DNA from: Lycium barbarum
Taxonomy: Eukaryota > Streptophyta > Magnoliopsida > Solanales > Solanaceae
Assembly (NCBI RefSeq): GCF_019175385.1
Contig: NC_083348.1
Location: 50,118,950-50,182,949 of the forward strand
Direction: 5' to 3'
DNA: 64,000 nt
Shown: positions 60,241 through 64,000 of the stretch, piece after piece
How the letters are laid out: the number at the start of each line of letters is the position of its first letter
Numbering within the stretch: position 1 is the stretch's first letter
Notes under the pieces: model-generated
Told to the model about the DNA's origin: nothing
Databases searched by the model: none
Seen by the model: the letters and a program-made list of their open reading frames with translations, nothing else
Program-made: the position numbers and the translations under genes

Positions 60241-61123
60241 TGTTGACACCTAATTTTTGACCTCCCATAATTTACTTTAATTACTCAGAGTCCTTGAAAA
60301 ATAAATAAAATAAGCCGTGCACCTTAAAAGGTTTAAATAATTTTATGAAATTGCTCAGAACAATTTTCACTCCTTTAAATTGAGGAAGGATTTTTCATGA
60401 CATCATCAAGGTTGTTTAGAAGTTAATTGGCATTTTATGACATTTATAAGATACTTATTTGATTTAATCAAAGAGAAAAAAAAAGGAGCATTTTTTGTCT
60501 TAAAATAATAATAATTATTTAATTGTTAAAATTGCCAAAAACATTATTCCCTTTAATCTATGGATTTTGAGTAATTTAAATAACTAATCATTTCACCCTT
60601 TAATCTTTAATTTTTTGCATGATTGTGTGTTTTGTCAAAATTTATGTATAATTATCTATAAATATTTTAATTATTTAATTAAGTGGTCCTTATTGCAAAT
60701 TGAGGTTTCAATTAATTTGTTATGGACACAATTAATTTGACCAGTTCATGGTTCAAGGACATTGGTCAATTTTGTAAAATTAGCCTTTTAATGTCCTTGA
60801 TTGAAATAACCAAATTCATTGGTTCAAATTAATCAAGATCATTGATGCAATTTAATTTTTAAAAACTGCAAATTAGGCCAACTATGGCCATAATTGAAAT
60901 GACCAGCTAAATTAAGGTCAATTAAGGCCAAATTTGTCCATAATTGAAATGATTAGTTGGATCAGAATAGATTATGGGCCATTTTCGCAATTTTGGGCCT
61001 ATTGACATAATTTGGCCCATTTTAAAACTATTTTTATGAAATAAAATAAATATGTCCTAATTTTATCTATAATTAAGATATTACTAATTTTAATATTTTA
61101 ATTACCTTTATACGCCTACTAGT

Positions 61124-61167
<44 letters not shown>

Positions 61168-64000
61168 AACTTGCGTATACATATATATGTATACAATTAA
61201 AGGGCCCCTTTTTACTCTTTAAAATATGGACAGAGTACAGCCCAAACTAGGCCAAGACCCAGCCCTAGTCGTTTAAAACATCAAAGGGGGTAATATCCCC
61301 CCCCCCCCCCCTTCATTTTATTTGCCATTTTCAGAAAAAGAAAAAAAAAGATCCCCCTCCCCTTTCTCTCTCTTCCACTTTCTAAATAAAACCCTAAGCG
61401 CTACCTCTCATTCCCTTCCTCTCTCTATGCCAAAAATGGTAAATTCACAGAACATAGCAGTCGCATGCAGCTTTATTGTGTCCATTATCATGAAAGCATT
61501 TAATGTTGCACTAGATCTCGTGATTTAAAATCACGTGTATGGTAATGAATCAAATTTCTTTCTTTATTTTACTTTATTATGTTGAGATTTACACGTATTG
61601 TTATTATACCTTGCTTAGATTTCATTGGTTGGGTTTGAAAAGGTTGGATCGAACTGAGTAAGGTTCATATCTGACGTGCATATGCTTGAGAGGCCATGTG
61701 AGGCGTAGATCTGGTCTTAAAGTTTATTTTTCTGGAAATATATTAGTCCCACATCAATGGTTTTTGGAGTTTAGATGATGTTTGGGGTTCTACAGAAAAA
61801 GAGGGAAAAAGGTAAAAAGAGGCTTTTTCTGAAAGAAAGTTTGAGTCTCGAAGTCAAAAATTTTAAAAGAGTTTTTTTGGAGTTAGACAATTGGAGAAGT
61901 TCAAATAAAGGCTAAAATTTCAAATTTTTAAGCCTCTATTAAATTTTAAGACTTCACTAAGGGTGAGGTCTTTATGAGTTGAATTTTTTTTATTTTTTCT
62001 CTTTTGTTAGAGTCTGTGTGGCTGAGTTGTGGGTTTTGGAAGCACTTAAGGCTTTCAAATTCATTTTTGACCAGGGCTGCACCACAAAAAGGTAACATTC
62101 TACCTTACTTAATTATTCTTATTTTTGGTATTGTTTAGTATTAGTCTAAATGATAATAACTTATTAATGTTGGTTAGGTGCTGTTTTGCTTGTGGTTCAG
62201 TTGAGTTTATGTATTGATTAAGATATAGATGTGGAGGTTGCCCCTCTTTATTTTCAAAGCCATGTCTGACATTAATAAGTGGTCTTTTGAAGTAGACTGA
62301 ATGTGTATGCCTAAATAATGCAATGATTGTTTAAATATGCTGGAATAGACTTCATCTATTCTTTTGGATGTTGAAGGTTACTTAATTTTGTTGTTCAATG
62401 CTTATATCTGATGAGGACATGATCACATAAGTTATGCTACCAATTTGATGAATTTTTAAGCTAACATTAATCCCGTTGAATGTAGTAGAACATCTAAAGG
62501 TTGTGATATCTATTTGAAGTATTTGAAGCAATTGTTTTTTTTTTTGTAAGAATGTGACTTTTGTTTCTCTTGAATCTGTTCTTGTTTGGGCCTGCATACT
62601 TGTTTGATGTTAATTAAGTGACATGAGTTGTGACAAGAATAAAACATGGGAAGGATCATGATCAGGTTAAAACAGAACTTAGGGGAACTTGGCATGTCCA
62701 TAAGAAATATGTGACAATCGGCTAAGGAATTTAGATTTAAGGTTTGCTTGCACTTGTGTGGGTCTGAGGCCTTCTCAGGTCTGCTTGAATGTGCTTAAGT
62801 AGTCAAGTAACTCTGAATTGTTGTATTTTAAAGAAAGTAATGTCCTAGAGCAGGATAAGGAAGTCTAAAATGAAGTTGAGATTCAAGATCACTCATAAGA
62901 TAATAAGGTGTTAAAGGGCCCATTAGGAGTTAATAAAGGTCTATAAAACTATTGAGATTATTCTAAAATGAAGTGGAATCTCATATGCCATTAGCAGGAT
63001 TAAGTGTCATGTTTGGTTTCATTTGAATAGAATTCAAACTGTGCATTCATATTATCAGACCTTCTCTCTTATCTGGTTCATGTATGAAATTTTCAAAAGA
63101 TGTTTAAGATAGCTTTAAAAGATGATTTGGGGCATGATGTACCTTTAACTGTCTAAAAACTGATTGATCAATTGGAGATGGAACTGTTTTGAACCTGGAG
63201 TTAGGTATTCAATCTGATTCTTTAAAATCTTAAGTGATTTAATTATTCAACTTTCTTAAGTGTTAATGGCTAAAGGTATTCAATAAGGCTTCACATAGTA
63301 TGGTTTTGAAACTAAAGTTGACTAGAAACTATTTAGTTTATGTAATTAATTAGGGTGTCTAGGTGTGACTCATTTTAAGGGGGATGGGCAGTGGCAAACC
63401 ACTTTTGTCCATGAGTTTTGGTGATTGGCCTTTGGTAGGAGAATAAGGTAAAGGGGTGGGTTTGCTTTGGGAGAGCAAAAGGTGAGCTTAGGCATGAACT
63501 GGAGGTAATGACCAGTGGGGCCTTTGATCCATTTTTACTGAAAGTAAGGTGTAGGAAAGGGATGGGGAAGTGATGACCTCACCCTATCCTATCCTTCTTT
63601 CATGACCCTAAGGCTTCCTTGACTCCCTAGTTCAGTGAGAGTTGGTAATTGTTCAAAGGTGGTTTGCCAAGCCTTGGGGGAAAATTCTTGTGATTTCTTG
63701 TTGCCTAAAACTAAGTTAGAATAGAGGGACATTTATCTGTTATATCTTTATCATGCCTTGGGGATTTTTGAATTTCATGTTGTCTAAAACTAAGTTTGAA
63801 ACAAAGGGTAGGCGTCTGTCATGTCCTTGTCACGATTAAAGAGGTCAAAATTGCTATTAATTAAGTCCCAAATAGATGAGTTTCTCACTTAGTTGTTTCA
63901 CCTTATGTTTTCCCTTTTCTTTCCTTAAGGTTTGACTTGTTTACTTCCTGAGGAATGTGTTTAAAGCTGGTGTGGTGATTAGGTGGACTTGGTCATTTAA
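60241..64000 (+). repeat. Ogre-type 3' LTR, cut by window end
   Basis: It matches 24950-28570 with about 5% difference over sampled stretches. It has ~200 bp that the 5' LTR lacks (61128-61330, with TA repeats and a poly-C run at about 61299-61310). It lacks the TATAAATA segment and has a changed USE (61746-61756). The open frames at 61322-61528 and on the minus strand near 62510 are unconserved in the partner. Confidence 0.85.

Larger units (their letters stand above)
24950..64000 (+). mobile_element. giant Tat/Ogre-type Ty3/gypsy element (runs off window)
   Basis: The 5' LTR starts at 24950 (TATTGCCACC, a mutated TGTTGACACC) and the 3' LTR starts at 60241 (TGTTGACACC). Between lie a primer site, two pre-gag ORFs, gag, protease, a probable intron, RT, RNase H (two types), integrase and a long 3' region. 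Extra ORFs before gag, very long LTRs, an intron between protease and RT and a second RNase H mark the Tat lineage, Ogre branch. Removing three nested insertions gives an LTR of about 7.2 kb, an interior of about 13.5 kb and a full element near 28 kb. Every ORF is damaged. Sampled LTR divergence is about 5%. Confidence 0.85.

Overview
This is plant nuclear DNA made almost entirely of nested LTR retrotransposons. I found no intact host gene, tRNA gene or CRISPR array. The chromovirus-type LTRs ending in GGGTCGTGACA, the initiator-Met primer sites, the giant Tat/Ogre element with an extra ORF before gag, and the low-GC, (TA)n-rich composition suggest a eudicot, most likely Solanaceae. That placement is inference from family resemblance.

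Layout, left to right. 1-3545: the 3' end of a Ty3/gypsy chromovirus (E1: integrase, chromodomain, 3' LTR), inserted in another LTR (LTR-C). LTR-C is seen at 3546-3879 and 21329-23317. It is split again by element A (3880-21323), a non-autonomous element whose 3' LTR is itself split by element B (8594-19808, minus strand). B has full LTRs and a broken pol but no gag. LTR-C lies beside the 5' end of element D (23318-24949, minus), a relative of E1. D's LTR was cut by a giant Tat/Ogre-type element (24950 to beyond 64000).

The Ogre-type element fills the rest. Its 5' LTR (24950-44370; about 7.2 kb once insertions are subtracted) carries a gag-only element (E7, 30286-39319) and an inverted solo LTR (41046-44242). 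Then come a tRNA primer site, two pre-gag ORFs (44945-47959), gag (48659-50820), protease (to 51943), a likely intron (51944-52231), RT, RNase H and integrase (to 58019), a repeat-rich 3' region and the start of the 3' LTR (60241-64000). An inverted solo LTR (53080-55462) splits RT. All coding regions carry stops or frameshifts; E7's gag is nearly intact.

Most interesting signals: 5S rRNA-derived segments inside two different elements; a plant snRNA-type promoter layout (USE plus TATA at Pol II spacing) in the Ogre 5' LTR, lost from the 3' LTR; a short hairpin repeated six times in the Ogre element with compensatory stem changes; three C-X2-H-X5-H-X4-C motifs in one element; and a chain of small hairpins shared by LTRs of several families. 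Relative ages from hand counts over partial stretches: A and Ogre LTR pairs differ by roughly 5%, B and E7 pairs by roughly 1%, which fits the nesting order.
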